From Cyrtodaria siliqua (taxonomy: Eukaryota; Mollusca; Bivalvia; Adapedonta; Hiatellidae): a stretch of 64,000 bases of DNA. Positions within the stretch are counted from its first letter, which is position 1. Every line of letters begins with the position of its first letter. This document shows, in pieces, positions 1 through 11,188 of the stretch. The position numbers and the translations under genes were made by a program. The notes under the pieces were generated by a model that was not told the DNA's origin, ran no database searches, and was given only the letters and a program-made list of their open reading frames with translations. Where the stretch lies: NCBI GenBank assembly GCA_037043455.1, contig JAWPHD010007120.1:1-64000 (forward strand). Reading direction: 5' to 3'.

Positions 1-130
1 ACCTCATGATTCAGTGTAAAAGTTAACAACAGAAATGGATATTATATGTGTGTAAAAGACAAGGACATTAACAAAATAACTTTAATAAGTTTCGATAGAA
101 TACATATATTAATTATGTAAATAGATATGC

Positions 131-159
131 ATGAATGAATGAATGAATGAATGAATGAA
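131..159. repeat. (ATGA)n microsatellite
   Basis: Seven perfect or near-perfect ATGA tetramers in a row at the left edge of an R1 repeat copy. It is simple sequence with no further content. Confidence 0.9.
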
Positions 160-515
160 AATGTTACATTCAGTTGTTTTAATTTAATTCTTGTGAAATC
201 AGGGAAACCAGTTGAACCCGTACCGAATTACTCCTGACACATCCAAAATCAGAACTGAACATGGGTACTCCACGATAAAGGCAAGTAAATACCCGTTTCG
301 AGGGAATTGCTGTCATCTATTGATATATTCAAAATGTTGAACTCGACTCAAAATTTAAATTTTTTGAAAAGCATAATTCAAAAATTTAAAATTACATTGT
401 CGTTTTTTTATTTAATTATTGTGAAAACTTTGACCTCAATTATACCCCGATTCACCCAAATTCAGGGATGAACACGGGTACCACGACAAAGGCGGTAAAA
501 TACCCTTTCGAGAGA
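160..515 (+). repeat. R1 dispersed tandem-repeat family, first half of an interrupted copy
   Basis: This stretch runs in the same order as 6190-6535: a TTTTAATTTAATTCTTGTGA start, 'ACACGGGTACCACGACAAAGGC', then 'ATACCCTTTCGA'. The homology breaks off near 515 and resumes near 1117. The intervening 600 bp has therefore been inserted into, or lost from, one of the copies. Confidence 0.75.
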
Positions 516-1116
516 TAAGTATTGGAATTTGTTCTTTAAAGGACAAATTACTGTTATTTAACTGACACATATAAACCATCTATTGTATAACATTCTGCCG
601 GTGCAATTTATAACATGACTTCTTTTTTCAAACAATTTCATAGGGAAGGGTGATCTATGGTTTATACGGTACAATTTTTTTTTTTTATCAATATTCGCAA
701 CATAAACCCACCCACCCTGTCATGTTATTGAAAACAGTGGTTTTGGGCTTTTTCATGTTTATATTTTCAGAACACGGAGACTTCAACGGTTTCAGTCTGT
801 TCTTCCGTCACGGCTTCAACGGGGTTTACAGCACTCAACATTCGGGATTTCCTCATGGTGGCGGCAGCTTTTTGCGATTACAGCAATGACTTATAGTATA
901 GTTAATAAGAATTTTGACATTTTCAATCGAAGAACTGTCAATTAGGTACATTTGTCTTTGTGAACTGCTGTCCCATGGTTCATAAAGTACATATATATGT
1001 TTTAATTAACACATTTTATCTTACTTCTATTTTGTTAAATCCGTGGCCAATATATTCCAATAAACATAAACTGTAAACATCGCCTTGTATTGTTCATAAA
1101 GCCATCTTTAATAACT
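516..1116. other. Sequence interrupting the R1 copy; carries a small Kozak-type ORF
   Basis: Absent from the parallel R1 copy at 6180-6735, where the flanking sequence is continuous, so it is an insertion relative to that copy. No clear terminal repeats or target duplication were found. It contains a poly-T run near 670-685 (poly-A on the minus strand) and the minus-strand ORF listed separately. A retroposed cDNA fragment is possible but unproven. Confidence 0.4.
767..856 (-). CDS. Candidate 29-codon ORF or exon with strong Kozak context
   Basis: On the minus strand the ATG at 856-854 sits in GCCGCCACCATGAGG, a near-perfect metazoan Kozak context. The frame runs 29 codons to TGA (769-767). 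The peptide is mixed and protein-like: basic start MRKSRML, acidic middle (VTEEQTETVEV) and C-terminus SVF. Local base composition is much more GC-rich than the flanks. The frame stays open upstream only to a TAA seven codons before the ATG, with a weak possible AG acceptor between. It could be a microprotein, a first exon, a terminal exon or a fragment of a retrocopy; I do not recognise the family. A poly-A run 80-90 bp downstream on the same strand would suit a retroposed origin. Confidence 0.3.
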   Translation of the reverse strand: MRKSRMLSAVNPVEAVTEEQTETVEVSVF

Positions 1117-1330
1117 CTTTGTTGCTTGCAATATTTTGAACTCAACTCGCCAATTCATGGAGTGGCTGTTAGACGTTCGTCCTGACAGACAGCAAATGGC
1201 GGACGGACGGCGGATTGGCGGACGGACGGACGACGAACGAAGAATTATTATCACAGTACATTAGCTTACCTGATTATTTTACTAATGTTTACTTATGACA
1301 TAAAGATGCTTCATTCAGATTTCGGCCCCG
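1117..1330 (+). repeat. R1 family, second half of interrupted copy with GGACGGACGG tail
   Basis: Matches 6540-6735: 'TTTTGAAC', 'ATGGAGTGG', 'TAGACGTTC', a (GGAC)n/GGCGGATTGGCGGACGG stretch, then 'ATTATTATCACAGTACATTA'. The (GGAC)n run near the 3' side is a hallmark shared with other array elements in this window. Confidence 0.75.
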
Positions 1331-1359
1331 TTCATGATCCAGTAATATAAACGGGTCCT

Positions 1360-1615
1360 GGTAGAACCGATGGTTGGTTCACATTTAAACTCGGTTACTT
1401 ATCTTGGGATAGCCTACTTCAGTAGTCCGACATATGTTGTAGACTGTCATCTGCAATCATACTTATAAATAAACAAGACTATCGGTAGAACCGATGGATG
1501 GTTCACATTTAAACTCGGTTACTTATCTTGGGATAGATAGCCTACTTCAGTAGTCTGACATATGTTGTAGACTGTCATCTGCAATCATACTTATAAACAA
1601 GATTATCCCGATGGA
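1360..1615 (+). repeat. Two-copy tandem duplication, ~124 bp period
   Basis: The unit beginning GGTAGAACCGATGG starts at 1360 and again at 1484, with a third partial at about 1604. It includes ACTCGGTTACTTATCTTGGG and GACATATGTTGTAGACTGTC. A diverged copy of the same sequence lies at 11640-11780. Confidence 0.85.
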
Positions 1616-1669
1616 TGGTTCCTGAATTAAAGGGACAGACTGCAATCTTGAAATTGGTATCAAGCATTA

Positions 1670-1673
<4 letters not shown>

Positions 1674-1712
<39 letters not shown>
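1674..1712. repeat. (GT)n microsatellite
   Basis: Uninterrupted GT dinucleotides, about 19 units, inside the repeat that also recurs near 11760 and 22390. Confidence 0.95.
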
Positions 1713-1713
<1 letters not shown>

Positions 1714-1714
<1 letters not shown>

Positions 1715-2924
1715 TTCTAAGGTGTATAGTCCCTCCACCAACAAACTCGATAAGCCGTTAGGTATCTTAAAGAGATGGACACAATAGAGTCTGGACTATC
1801 AGGCATTAAAATTAGCGTCACGATATATTAATTCAGTATAATTTTAACTTTAAAACTACTTGCATATCATTAAATAAATGTGAGTTTTCATTTTTTCTTA
1901 TTAGTTTTATTTTCTTATTTTCTCTCATAGTTTTAAATATATTATTGGTGCAATATTATCAACAGTTAATAATATGCAAAAACAACTTTCTATATTTATT
2001 ATTAATGATTGAGGTAAAGCAGGGTATGTAGGAAATATCGGGACACCGCGAGTTTCTTAAAATCAAGAATTCCGTGTGTCCCTTTATGGCTATGACTCGG
2101 CATATGGCTCGGCATATAGAGAGCATCGGTAGAGGAGTATGCGGCAATATACAACAGATACTTATCTGACAAATACTTTCACTGGTCAATGCTTTATTAC
2201 GGTTACTCCACATGTTAAAGTATAATGTTTCTGCAGGTCAGTGTTGCCAGTGAACAGTGATTATGGCAGACCAGACTAGCTACTTGTCTGTCTATCACTG
2301 ATGCTAATTAACATAGCAATTATCAAACCATTTTGAAACACACCAGCCAAAAAACGCATGACCCAGCATTACTTAGACTAAATTAAGTTAAGATACGGTC
2401 CTGTATTTACAGTCCTGCCAAACCATAGAAAGTGTATGTCCTTATAGCGGAGGAAATAACTGAGATATTTGGCAAAATAGTTCAAATTGTGATACAAGCA
2501 TGAAAGTTGGCAGAATAATATAATCCTCTAGGGTGTCCTTATCATGCTGAGAACCTGCGCCACTTCATTTTCACCTCATTTCAAAATGTTCACGCATTTT
2601 CCAAATGGCCGTCAAAATGGCCTAGAAGTTCAAAAAGTTCAACCATGTCAAAGTATTATGCATAAACTGGTAGTAAAACGTAATTGTATAATGCGTTATT
2701 ATACACTAAAGAAAGGCTATTATCGTTTCAAACAGTTCTTAGTCAAACTATAATCGTATATATCATAAATTATATATATAATGCATTATATTATACATGT
2801 GATTATAATGATAGGAAAGATCAGAATAAACCAAACATTAAAGGGTTCTTTCGCATCAAAAATAAAATGTTCGGTCGAATGTTTGCATTCAAATGAAAAT
2901 TTATTGATTGTATCACTCATACAT
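1714..2924. other. No gene recognised; dispersed-repeat debris and AT-rich DNA
   Basis: The segment 1800-1860 (GGCATTAAAATTAGCGTCAC) recurs at 11925-11995, and ~1930-1970 recurs inverted at ~13740-13775, so part of this is repeat DNA. From about 2215 to 2924 I see only short open frames without protein-like composition, plus an AT-rich stretch (2680-2810). Confidence 0.55.
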
Positions 2925-3110
2925 ATTACGAATCTATTCTTTAAAATCCATATCACGCCATCAACAGGCATATCGTACAACATATGTACACCGTTTCTAA
3001 ACCTACTGACGACCGAGATATATATTTTTATATATAACTTACAATATTTTGAGAATCCAGACTCTATCGACAAAATATAAGCGGCTTTAACCAGCCAGAG
3101 CAAAACACCA
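2925..3110 (-). repeat. R7 dispersed repeat, minus orientation
   Basis: The reverse complement aligns with 10350-10500: GCTGGTTAAA, GATTCTCAAAATAT, CAGTAGGTTTAG and ACGGTGTA in the same order. The head resembles a tRNA A-box (TAGCCCAGCTGGTTAAAACG in the plus copy), so a degenerate SINE is possible, but no B-box is clear. Confidence 0.55.
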
Positions 3111-3551
3111 AAACTGGAAAGCCGAATTTATTTTACATTCAATCACAGGTATTTTAAGAACTCGTGAATAAACCTATATTTTTAATCGGCACATATACTT
3201 TATAATATGGCCTGAACACATGGAGTTTCGATAAGCGATTCTGTAGTGTACTTTTGCCTTTATTTGGCTGTTAGTTTCTTTAATGAAATGTATTGAACAC
3301 GAATCAGGCTGTTCACGTTAGGAAATGGAATCAAGTTATATAGAATAATTTTGAAATTATTTGTTTACGTCTGTTACAAACGTTATTTTGAGGTATCAAG
3401 GAAATGCTGTAATGCAGAATACAATATCGGTATCATCTCAAACTGAAACAATACAAACGCAAACAACAGTGTATACCTGATACTTTAAAAAGTCCCCTCA
3501 CACACCACCCCAATCCCCATCACACACAAACGCCTCTAGGCGGGTTTCATC
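3111..3551. other. No feature recognised
   Basis: AT-rich sequence with no open frame or repeat partner that I could find in this window. Confidence 0.5.
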
Positions 3552-3716
3552 ATTTAAAAAAGAGTATGATAAGGGACCTTTGGAAAATGGCCGAAAACAA
3601 CACATACAAAATATTACAGTCTCGGTTTGATTGAGACTGTTCATGGGCGGTAGTGAAATATGCTAGCTACCGCTCACGCCCTCTAGCCCCGGATTGAACA
3701 GAACTCAATATAGTCA
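3552..3716 (+). repeat. Dispersed hairpin repeat (H-repeat), plus copy 1
   Basis: Shares long identity with 39405-39560 and, in reverse orientation, with 34071-34318. It contains two predicted stem-loops: CAGTCTC...GAGACTG (9 nt loop), then GCGGTAG...CTACCGC (13 nt loop), followed by CACGCCCTCTAGC. The second stem is preserved by different base pairs in the 34 kb copy, which suggests a structured RNA origin. I do not recognise a parent RNA. Confidence 0.65.
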
Positions 3717-4127
3717 CACTATCACAGCGTTATTGTCGTTATTTTAAGAGCAAGCTCACTCCGGGGCAACAATCAACCTTTCTATGGATATGGTCAAGAA
3801 TGTGTTTGCGTTTCTTAATCATGTACAAACGACGGTAATAACAGTAGATCTTCCGACATTTGCTTTGGCAAAATATTCAGTAGTAATTGTTATTATAATG
3901 GAATGGTTGCACATCGAAATGACAATGTTGAAAGTACTATGTAATTTACTGAAATACAATGGCTGGATAACTGTTCACTTTGAAGCTACTATCGAATCAA
4001 ATGATACGATCGAATCGTTTATATATTATTCAAATGTTTCAAAAACAATTTTAAGAGAACCAGATAACTGAATGTGCCTTTTACAAGCTAAAGGAAAATA
4101 TGTATGCCAACCATACATTGAGATTGC
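3717..4127. other. No feature recognised
   Basis: An open frame of 95 codons exists (3784-4071), but it has no recognisable motif and no neighbouring exon signals. I do not call it a gene. Confidence 0.45.
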
Positions 4128-4435
4128 CATTGGCGTAGCTCTGCGTAGGCCCGGGCCTACGCCTAATTTTCAGAAATAGAAAAATTAAAAATTCCCAAAA
4201 TGCAATAAAAATAGGGGGGAGGGGTCTGTATAGGAGGCGTAGTAACCAGAAAATATCATTTTCATATATATTTGTTTAGTTATCTTTGCCCTTCTTAAAA
4301 GTCTAAAATATACGTCAGCATTCTAACATAAAAAAAAATCGGGGAGTGGGGGGGCATGTCCCCGGACCCCACTAGCATAATAACTTTAACTGCGGGCCTA
4401 TGCCGTCAAAAAGGCCAAGCTACGCCCCTGATGTG
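4128..4435. mobile_element. MITE-like element with CGTAGC termini
   Basis: The left end reads GGCGTAGCTCTGCG and the right end AAGCTACGCCCCTG. These are imperfect terminal inverted repeats of the CAGGGGCGTAGC type often seen in hAT-related MITEs. The left end also holds the palindrome GTAGGCCCGGGCCTAC. No convincing target duplication was found. No coding capacity. Confidence 0.5.
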
Positions 4436-4504
4436 CAATGTTATCTAAACTTTTACTAATATATGTTTATATTGTTTGTTTTGAGATAAAAAAAAACAAA
4501 AAAC

Positions 4505-4534
4505 ATGTACACAGTATATAGGAACTGTGTACAT
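4505..4534. repeat. Perfect short inverted repeat
   Basis: ATGTACACAGT and ACTGTGTACAT form an 11 bp perfect stem around an 8 nt loop. No coding context; function unknown. Confidence 0.8.
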
Positions 4535-4984
4535 ACCTTAGTATTATGTGAACAGTGCAACTCTCAAGAAATGATAGCCATAATGTTGTATAACAGTGTA
4601 AGGTGTTTAAATCAACCAACACGATGAGATCATACTCTTATTTGTTTCCTTGCATGTCCATTTCATCTGTCTGCCATACCCTAACTTCCGATAACTAGTA
4701 GTTAAAGTACAATCTAGCATATTTATTTTCCAATTCAGTGATTTACAACTGTGCAAATACAAAGGAAAGGTCAGCGACGATGCTACAAACAATTTTAATG
4801 TTATTGACTGAATGAAATTATTTTTACTATTTTGAGTAGCATGTAAACTTTCAGATATCACCAGTATTCGAATCAGTGATATAACCTTATAATATGAATG
4901 AGTTATATCGCTCATTTGTATATATATGATATTACAAACCTGTTTTAAACAGCATTCAGAACCAATGGGTAACTCCACTTATCG

Positions 4985-5225
4985 GTACTCATGGTGAGTG
5001 ATATCACTTATACATGTGAGTGATGCAACATATTTCACCCTTTTGAACAAGTGATAGTGCCTATATGGGTGATATTATCTAGCTATTGGAGCGATATCAA
5101 AATGACTTATATTGGTGATATCACCAACTAAGCTTGATTGATATCACCTATTCAAATAGTGTGATATTCCCAATTATGATTGAATGAGTGATATCACTCA
5201 TTACTGAATTAGTGACATCACTCAT
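4985..5225. repeat. Cluster of GTGATATCAC-like palindromes
   Basis: Variants of the self-complementary decamer GTGATATCAC occur roughly every 20-35 bp: near 4990, 5050 (degenerate), 5069, 5090, 5116, 5141, 5162, 5190 and 5212. The spacer sequences differ, so this is not a simple recent minisatellite. It may be an old decayed tandem array or a binding-site cluster. Confidence 0.6.
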
Positions 5226-5308
5226 TTAGATGTGCTATCATCGAACTGTATAACCTAGAAATGGATTCCCACTTAGGTCACTATGCCATAGCATTTAGAT
5301 AATGAACA

Positions 5309-5380
5309 TAAACACTGATAAACACGTTCTACTTAGATGCGCAAAACACTGATAAACACGTTCAACTTAGGTGCGCATCT
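5309..5380. repeat. Short tandem duplication, ~35 bp
   Basis: AACACTGATAAACACGTTC followed by (T/A)ACTTAG(A/G)TGCGCA is present twice in tandem. Confidence 0.8.
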
Positions 5381-6141
5381 TCAAGGATGACAGTCAACCA
5401 CAAACATATACACAGAAACAAAGAACAACTTTAAAGATGAATAAAATGCCAAATAAGACATCACGAACACAACGGGTTGACAATAGGGCTACCGCCTTGG
5501 GACGGTCAGTGGCAAAAAAGGCCGCTGGGGGTTTAATCCAGGTTCTATGGCGCACCAAACCTCTTACCCGCCATGAACTATTCTCTAACCAACAAGGCAG
5601 CATTAATAGGCAAAGATGCTCGTGTATATATCAAAAATATTGGAAGGAACATAAAACAATAGCCTAGAAAGCCACAAAGAAGGTACTCAATGACTTGGCA
5701 AAATCCAGAGCATTACGAGAATAAACCATTGAGGGCACGACAAGACAAGACTGCAGACAAACATCAACGTCACCGTCCTTATCGGCTTTAGGTAGACGTC
5801 ATCATAGGGTCCAAAGCCTGTCCGGTCATCGCACAATTAAATTGAACGCATAGTGGCCAACTGTAAAATGGGTCCACCACCAAGCATGCAGTGCGTTGCA
5901 AAATGATAGGGTCAAAACCTCTTTTGATAAACCGTTTAACAAGTTTAACAAAGATAGTATGAAGGTGGTCATGACCAAGGATCTTACGAAGTTTGTAAAT
6001 CACATCACCATAGACGTCAGGTTGTGATAGTCCGGTCATCGCACAATTAAAGAGGAGAGCATAGTGGCGAATTGTAAATTGGTCCACCACCAAGCATGCA
6101 GTGCTTTGCAAAATGAGCCTTTCTCTAAGCCTTTGGCTCAT
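5381..6141 (-). mobile_element. Penelope-like element remnant, 3' part, minus strand
   Basis: Read on the minus strand this matches the C-terminal part and 3' region of the reverse-transcriptase element at 31085-32545. The frame 6141-5788 contains GDVIYKLRKILGHDHLHTIF, a TACLVVD motif and FNCAMTG; the downstream part continues to the shared 3' sequence around 5381. The TACLVVD/FNCAMTG segment appears twice, because the piece following it has been duplicated. The copy lacks the catalytic RT core and cannot be functional. Confidence 0.75.
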
Positions 6142-6149
6142 GTGTGATA

Positions 6150-8350
6150 ATACGCGAAAGGTGATTTATAAAGAAACAAGACATCAGATTTTGTAAATGT
6201 TACGTTCATTTGTTTTAATTTAATTCTTGTGAAACAGGGAAACCGTTGACCCGAATTCGAATTTACTCCTGTCACATCCAAAATCAGAACGGAACATGGG
6301 TACCACGATAAAGGCAAGTAAATACCTGTGATACCTATCTCTATGATACATTCAAAATATTGAACTCGACTCAAAATTTAAAACTTTTGCATAATTACAT
6401 GTCATTTTCTATTTAATTATTGTGAAAACGAGTCATGAACTTTGACCTCAATTTACCCCGATTCACCCAAATTCAGGACTGAACACGGGTACCATGACAA
6501 AGGCGGTATAATACCCTTTCGATTGATAAGTATCTCGTTGTTGCTCCCAATATTTTGAACACGACTCGCAAGTCATGGAGTGGTTATTAGACGTTCTTCC
6601 GGACAGATAGCAAATGGGCGGACGGACGGCGGATTGGCGGACTGACGGACGGAGAACGAAGAATTATTATCACAGTACATTAGCTTACCTGATTCTTTTA
6701 CTAATGTTGACTTATGACATAAAGATACTTCTTGCATAAACAAAATGATAATGGTTTTCAAAAATGTACATTGAATTTTTCAATTAAATATTCTGGAAAA
6801 CGGTCATGACCTTTGACTTCAATTTACCTCTGCACATATAAAATCAGGGCAGAACACTGGTACCACGACAAAGGTAAGATATTACCCTATTGAGTGATAC
6901 CTGTCTCTTTGCTCCTCGCAACATGTGAACTCACAATTCATTGAGTGGCTAATAGACCTTCTCTCGGACAGACGGCGGACAGGCGGATAGACGGCGGAGG
7001 GGCGGAGTGGCGGAAGGACGGACGGACGAAGACTTACCACCGTATATCAGCTCATCTCTGAGCCTTTTACTTATGTTAGCTTATGACCGAAATATGCTTC
7101 GTGCCTAAACAAAATAATAATGGCAAACGTACATTCAATTTTTCAAATAAATATTCAGAAAAAAGGGTCATGACCTTTGACCTCAATTTACCCCTGTCAC
7201 GTACACAATCAGGGCAGAACACAGGTACCAGGACAAAGGTAAGGAAAGATATCGGTCTCTATGCTCCTCGCAAAATGTTGATATCGACTAACAATTCATT
7301 GAGTGGCTATACTAGACGTTCTTCCGGACAGACGGCGGATGGGCGGACGGACGGCGGATTGGCAGACGGACGGACGCCGGTCGAAGACTGATCACCGTAT
7401 ATCAGCCACCTCTAAGCCTTTTACTTATGTTAGCTTATGACCGAAATATACTTCGTGCATAAAAAAATAAATAATGGCTTTCAAAAATGTACATTTAATT
7501 TTTCAATTAAATATTCTGAAAAAGGGTCATGACCTTTGATATCAATTTACACCTGTCACATACAAAACCAGGGCAGGACACGGGTACCACGACAAAGGTA
7601 TGATATTACCCTTCCGATTGATACCGGTCTTTATGGTCCTCGCAAAATGTTGAACTCGACTCACAATTTGATTGGCTACTGGACGTTCTCCCGGACAGAC
7701 GGCGGATGGCCGGAAGGACGGCCGGACGACGGACGAAGACTTACCACCGTATATCAGCTCATCTCTGAGCCTTTTACTTACGTTAACTTATGACCGATAT
7801 ATGCTTCGTGCATAAACAAAATAATAATGACTTTTAAAAATGTACATTACATTTTTCAATTAAAGGTCATGACCTTTGACCTCAATTTACAACTGTCACG
7901 TACACATTCTGCGCAGAATTCACCTACCACGACAAAGGCAAGATATTACCCTTTCGAGTGATATCGGTGTCTATGCTCCTTGCAAAATGTTGAACTCGAC
8001 TCACAATTCATTGTGTGGCTACTAGATGTTCTTCCAGACAGACGGCGGATGGGCGGACGGACGGACGAAGACGTATCACCATATATCAGCTCACTTCTAA
8101 ACCTTTTATTAATGTTAGCTGATGACCGAAGTATGCTTCGTACATAAACAAAATAATAATAGCTTTCAAACATGTACATTCAATTTTTCAATAAAACATT
8201 CCGAAAAAGCGTCATGACCTTTGACCTCAATTTATCTCTGTCGCGTACAACATCAGGGCTGAACACGCGAACCACGACGAAGGCAAGATATTACCCTTTC
8301 GAATGATACCAATTACTATGCTCCTCGCAAAATGTTGAACTCGACTCAAA
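6150..8350 (+). repeat. R1 tandem array, about six ~355 bp units
   Basis: Each unit holds 'TTTGACCTCAATTTAC' (about 6440, 6808, 7167, 7533, 7876, 8220), 'GGGTACCACGACAAAGG', 'CTCGCAAAATGTTGAACTCG', 'TAGACGTTCTTCCGGACAGA', a (GGAC)n tract and a 'TATATCAGCTCA' segment. Start-to-start spacing is 343-368 bp. The open frames within it are incidental. The order suggests an array-bearing mobile element like the other GGAC-rich ones here, but its ends are not clear. Confidence 0.85.
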
Positions 8351-9048
8351 AATCGTCGAGTGGCCTCTTTTTGAGTAGATAATACACAAAAAACAGCTTT
8401 TTTGATTATTTGTATATTCAGTATGAAAGACGTTACACGAGATAACATCATCCACCTTTCTACTTCACGTCTCACACCACAATTAATTTTCCATAGGGTC
8501 CCATTGTAATGTTTTTGTTCGTGACATAGAGATAAAACAGATTTTGCAACATGTATTTATGCTTAAATTCTTCATTGATCCAATATCTGCAATTTAAATC
8601 ACATTTAACAAATAATTACCAGATTGAACTTTTTTTAATTTCATGTTTGCGTGTCACCTATCAAAATTTAGACAAAAATACAACCCCGTGGTGATTAGAC
8701 CCATGATGTGTAAAATGAGGAAGAATTAGCTAGAAATCTTATATCAACATGCATTTTTCTATGATCTCTTCCTAAAATGCTGTAGATTTAGAACCTGGTA
8801 AAGATAAATCAATGTATCCTGTAAAATGTAGAAAAGCGAACTTGTTTTTTTTATCTACCTCCTTCACGAGTATTCAAGGGAGATAATAGTGGTGTGAGTC
8901 CTTAATTGTTGTTGTTAAACTTTTGCTGCGTATTGGCATTTCGCTGTACACGCTTTATTTCACTTTGAGTGTGTTTGGCATTATGAGACAACACATCACA
9001 TTTGGAGGCAGGCCCCTTTAATACAAATATGATTTAATGAATACTCAA
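8351..9048. other. No feature recognised
   Basis: AT-rich, non-repetitive within this window, no supported coding frame. Confidence 0.5.
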
Positions 9049-9297
9049 ATAAGCATCTCCTTGGCCGAATGGTAAACGACGTTGCGTTGTAATCCTTCGC
9101 CTCTCACCGCTGTGGGTTCGAATCCCACAGGGAGCTCGACTTGTAAGTGAGGAATTATCGATTCTTACGGATGGTGGGAGGTGTACAGTACTGGTTCTAC
9201 CCAGAAAAAAGTGAATGGTCTGCCTCCACCAGAAAAGATCGACCGTCATATATAACCTTACATGTGTTGAAAATGACGTAAAAACCCATTACAAACA
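9049..9297 (+). mobile_element. tRNA-derived SINE (family S1), copy A
   Basis: The head has tRNA-like A and B boxes (TGGCCGAATGG, then GGTTCGAATCCCAC). It is followed by ACGGATGG, the core TACTGGTTCTACCCAG, TGGTCTGCCTCCACCA and a 3' part ending in AAACAAAC-rich sequence. The head pairs like a tRNA arm but lacks a proper 3' acceptor end, so it is not a tRNA gene. Its downstream 390 bp are duplicated with copy B. Confidence 0.85.
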
Positions 9298-9684
9298 AAC
9301 AAAAACAAACTACTGCAAGCCAAGTGCAACTGTTCCTTCCTAAGTTAAAACAAGTACCAACCATGAATGTAGGTTGACAAAGCACAAACCATTTACAAAA
9401 ATCTTACCTTTAAATTCAAACACGATCGTATGTTATAACTCCGTTTTAAAATATATATTACTGGTCTTCTACTAAACACACATTAGAAATAACGTTATAT
9501 ATATCAGTCATCTATGTAAGAATTGGTGTTAATGTTTGTGAGGAGATCCAACGAAAACCAAGGCTTTATAATAAGTAAAAAAAAGTATTGCATGTTCTAA
9601 GACAGTGGTGGTAATGTATTCAGGAATGGGTCTGCATTCTGCCCTGTCACATTAAAAAATAGGTTACCTACTTGGAGCTCGTCC
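9298..9684 (+). repeat. Flank duplicated with 10805-11188
   Basis: Long, roughly 90 percent similar match beginning at the SINE and ending at GGAGCTCGTC in both copies. Copy A includes the sequence that is copy B's right target duplication but lacks the left one. Confidence 0.85.
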
Positions 9685-10349
9685 TTCAGAAGAATGACAT
9701 ATTGGACTTGGACCGGGAACCAGGGGGTCAAAATGGTAGTTGCCGAAAGTAGTCCCATATACAGTTGACTGTATTGTTATTTGAGATGCTGTGTGAATGA
9801 AAGTGCAGTTAATATTTGTGTGTAGAGAGTAGATTCCCAGATATTTTGCTGCAAGAATCAGGTTAATCAGAGCTGAGACAAGTAAATGGCACTACTTTTT
9901 GTGAGGTAAGATTTGTTTGTGTTCTTCGTCAGATTTGACCTGAATTCGTCATAATCGATACCTACTTTCACTTTGAGCAAAATTCTGAAGTTGAAAGCCG
10001 AAATGGAGCTTGATTTTTTGCTATGTCTGTGTTCTGCTGGCTTTGAAGATGGTTTACTGACAGTTTCAAGTATGAAGGAGTATGATGGCATGTGTGACAC
10101 CATTTTAGGCTATAATGTAAGTCTATGGGAAATTAATGGTGGTCCAGTTCCATATGTTGTAGGCTGTGTGGTTCCTGAAGTGGGTGCTTTGTAAATTGCG
10201 AACATATACCGTATAGAAGCTAACTCTGTCCAGGTGTTCAGGTCATATAATAATGTATTATGTGCCGATCAAAAGTATAGGTAGAGTCATGGTTTCTTAT
10301 AATACTTGTGGCTGGATATGTGTACAGCGTTGGTAACTCTTAATCCGAA
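9685..10349. other. No feature recognised
   Basis: A 73-codon frame at 9973-10194 has no recognisable domain. No repeat partner was identified. Confidence 0.45.
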
Positions 10350-10500
10350 GATACAGTTTTGGGGTTTAGCCCAGCTGGTTAAAACGTTGTATATTGTGTC
10401 TATTATAGAGTTGAGATTCTCAAAATATATACCTCATCGACAGTAGGTTTAGCAACGGTGTAAATATGTTGTAACATGTGGCTGTTGTTGACGGAATAGC
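10350..10500 (+). repeat. R7 dispersed repeat, plus orientation
   Basis: Partner of 2925-3110 in reverse orientation. It starts with TTTAGCCCAGCTGGTTAAAA, which resembles a tRNA A-box region. Confidence 0.55.
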
Positions 10501-10547
10501 CACTTAAAGTCTATAAATTACGTTACCGTAATTACTACTGCATGCCA

Positions 10548-10804
10548 TAGCGTCTCCGTGGCCGAATGGTTAACGACGTTGCGTTGTAAACCTTCGCCTC
10601 TCACCGCTGGGGGTTCGAATCCCACTGGGAGCTCGAGTTGTGAGGAAGTGTCGATTTCTTACGGATGGCGGGAGGTGTACAGTACTGGTTCTACCCAGGA
10701 AAAGTTGGTGGTCTGCCTCCACCACAAAAAATCGACCGTCATATATAACCTCACATGTGTTGAAAATGACGTAAAACATCATACAAACAAACAAAAACTA
10801 ACAA
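10548..10804 (+). mobile_element. tRNA-derived SINE S1, copy B, with 14 bp target duplication
   Basis: Best-preserved S1 copy: GTCTCCGTGGCCGAATGGTT head, GGTTCGAATCCCACTGGGAG B-box region, TACTGGTTCTACCCAGG core and an (ACAA)n-like tail. It is flanked by ACTACTGCATGCCA at 10534-10547 and again at 10805-10818, a perfect 14 bp target-site duplication. This marks a genuine retroposition site. Confidence 0.92.
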
Positions 10805-10818
10805 ACTACTGCATGCCA

Positions 10819-11188
10819 AGTGCAACAGTTTCTTCCTAAGTTAAACAAATACCAATCATGAATGTACGAAAACGAAACATTTACAAAAATCTTACCTTTA
10901 AATTCAATCACGATCATATGTTATAAATCCGTTTTAAAATATATATTACTGGTCTTCTACTAAGAACACATTAGAAATAACGTTATATATACCAATGTCG
11001 TCTATGTAAGAATTGGTGTTAATGTTTGTGAGGAGATTAAACGTAGTTTTCCGACACAAAACCAAGGCTTTATAATAAGAAAAAAAACGACTGGCATGTT
11101 CTAAGATAGTGATGGTAATGTATCCAGGAACATGTCTGCATTCTGCCCTGTCACATTTAAACTCGGTTACCTACTTGGAGCTCGTCTA
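10819..11188 (+). repeat. Flank of SINE copy B, duplicated at 9312-9684
   Basis: Matches the sequence following SINE copy A (for example ATTACTGGTCTTCTACTAA and GTAAGAATTGGTGTTAATG) up to GGAGCTCGTC. Confidence 0.85.

Noticed and set aside
3784..4071. 95-codon ORF as a gene
   Set aside because: No domain, no codon or composition contrast with its surroundings, no splice or promoter support.
9049..10804. tRNA genes at 9049, 10550, 18780, 25655 and 42930
   Set aside because: A and B boxes are present, but the acceptor stems do not close. The heads continue into SINE bodies with tails and, in three cases, target duplications.
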